A DNA stretch of 5,881 bases from NCBI GenBank assembly GCA_018712225.1, contig DVHH01000072.1, positions 1-5,881 of the forward strand. Direction: 5' to 3'. This DNA is from Scatomorpha intestinigallinarum. Its GTDB lineage: Bacteria; Bacillota; Clostridia; Oscillospirales; Oscillospiraceae. The notes below the pieces were generated by a model. It was given only the letters and a program-made list of their open reading frames with translations. It made no database searches and was not told the DNA's origin. A program made the position numbers and the translations under genes. Shown here piece after piece: positions 5,664 through 5,881 of the stretch (position 1 is the first letter of the stretch; each line of letters starts with the position of its first letter).

Positions 5664-5731
5664 GGGGGTGGGTTTTGGCTGGGCGGAACTCGCCGTTTTG
5701 TTGGCGGTTGTCTTTACCTTTCGCTGCCTAT

Positions 5732-5772
5732 CCACCCCATTTCTTTGGTGCTTGCCCAAAGAAACGGGGTGG
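5732..5772. repeat. Long imperfect inverted repeat with CCAAAGAAA arms
   Basis: CCACCCCATTTCTTTGG (5732-5748) pairs with 5756-5772 over 17 positions with one mismatch (A5739 against C5765), leaving a seven-base loop. It is the longest uninterrupted-looking stem in the window. There is no T run after it on either strand, so a simple terminator is unlikely. It may be an interspersed palindromic repeat. Confidence 0.75.
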
Positions 5773-5774
5773 AG

Positions 5775-5796
5775 CCCCAAAGAAAGGCGCTTGGGG
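5775..5796. repeat. Second CCCAAAGAAA unit with short hairpin
   Basis: CCCAAAGAAA at 5776-5785 exactly repeats 5755-5764 in direct orientation. CCCCAA/TTGGGG (5775-5780 and 5791-5796) can form a 6-bp stem, and GGGGTGG recurs after it as it does after the first unit. It looks like a partial tandem duplication of the preceding structure. Confidence 0.5.
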
Positions 5797-5834
5797 TGGT
5801 GGCGCCCCCGTGAGGTTTCGGGACCCACCCGCCT

Positions 5835-5852
5835 CTCCCACTCGCGTGGGAG
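5835..5852. repeat. CTCCCAC hairpin
   Basis: CTCCCAC (5835-5841) and GTGGGAG (5846-5852) form a perfect 7-bp stem around the tetraloop TCGC. No T run follows. Its function is unknown. Confidence 0.5.
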
Positions 5853-5881
5853 GTGCCACTCGGCCGCTAAGGTGTCCGCTT

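Larger units (their letters stand above)
5581..5881. other. Intergenic tail, hairpin-rich, no gene supported
   Basis: No credible coding region was found. Short open frames on the minus strand run through the hairpins and show no family resemblance or ribosome binding site. The stretch holds the three hairpin structures listed separately and ends at the window edge, so a gene beginning beyond 5881 could be preceded by this region. Confidence 0.6.

Noticed and set aside
5610..5828. Minus-strand open frame of 72 codons
   Set aside because: It runs through two hairpin repeats and has no ribosome binding site or family resemblance.

Overview
The window looks like a piece of chromosome from a high-GC member of the Clostridia, most likely an Oscillospiraceae-type gut bacterium. 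The evidence is GGAGG-type ribosome binding sites, consensus sigma-A promoters, an XRE regulator and LepA of typical Firmicutes character, strongly GC-rich codons, and intergenic DNA filled with GC-rich hairpin repeats. The taxonomic assignment is an inference; no rRNA gene is present.

Layout. Positions 1-433 are non-coding and made of repeats: a multi-hairpin element (1-122) cut by the window edge, two copies of a short motif containing CGTCGAGGACGCCG, and the rho-independent terminator of the leftward gene. Positions 434-1432 (minus strand) encode phosphate acetyltransferase (pta). Positions 1433-1603 are a compact divergent promoter region. A plus-strand cluster follows: a small XRE-family regulator (1604-1912), lepA (elongation factor 4, 1909-3711, start and stop overlapping as ATGA), and an MBL-fold/beta-CASP RNA-processing-type hydrolase (3727-5337, TTG start). 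Positions 5338-5881 are again non-coding, with a second direct copy of the multi-hairpin element (5410-5533), an inverted copy of the short motif, and several further hairpins.

How the genes relate. The plus-strand genes have a single visible promoter (TTTACA-N17-TATAAT) and tight spacing, so they are probably one operon: a DNA-binding regulator, a ribosome-associated GTPase and a probable RNase. pta is read the other way from its own promoter (TTGAAA-N17-TAAAAT). The two promoters are placed symmetrically about position 1525, and a perfect palindrome (1517-1533) is centred on that axis and touches both -35 boxes. It is a good candidate operator for joint control of acetate metabolism and the regulator-lepA operon, with the XRE protein as an obvious but unproven ligand.

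The coding genes are from well-known families. The most unusual material is the intergenic repeat system. Its two copies differ, but keep their hairpins through a compensatory base-pair change and G-U-compatible changes, which suggests selection on, or mobilisation through, a folded nucleic acid.
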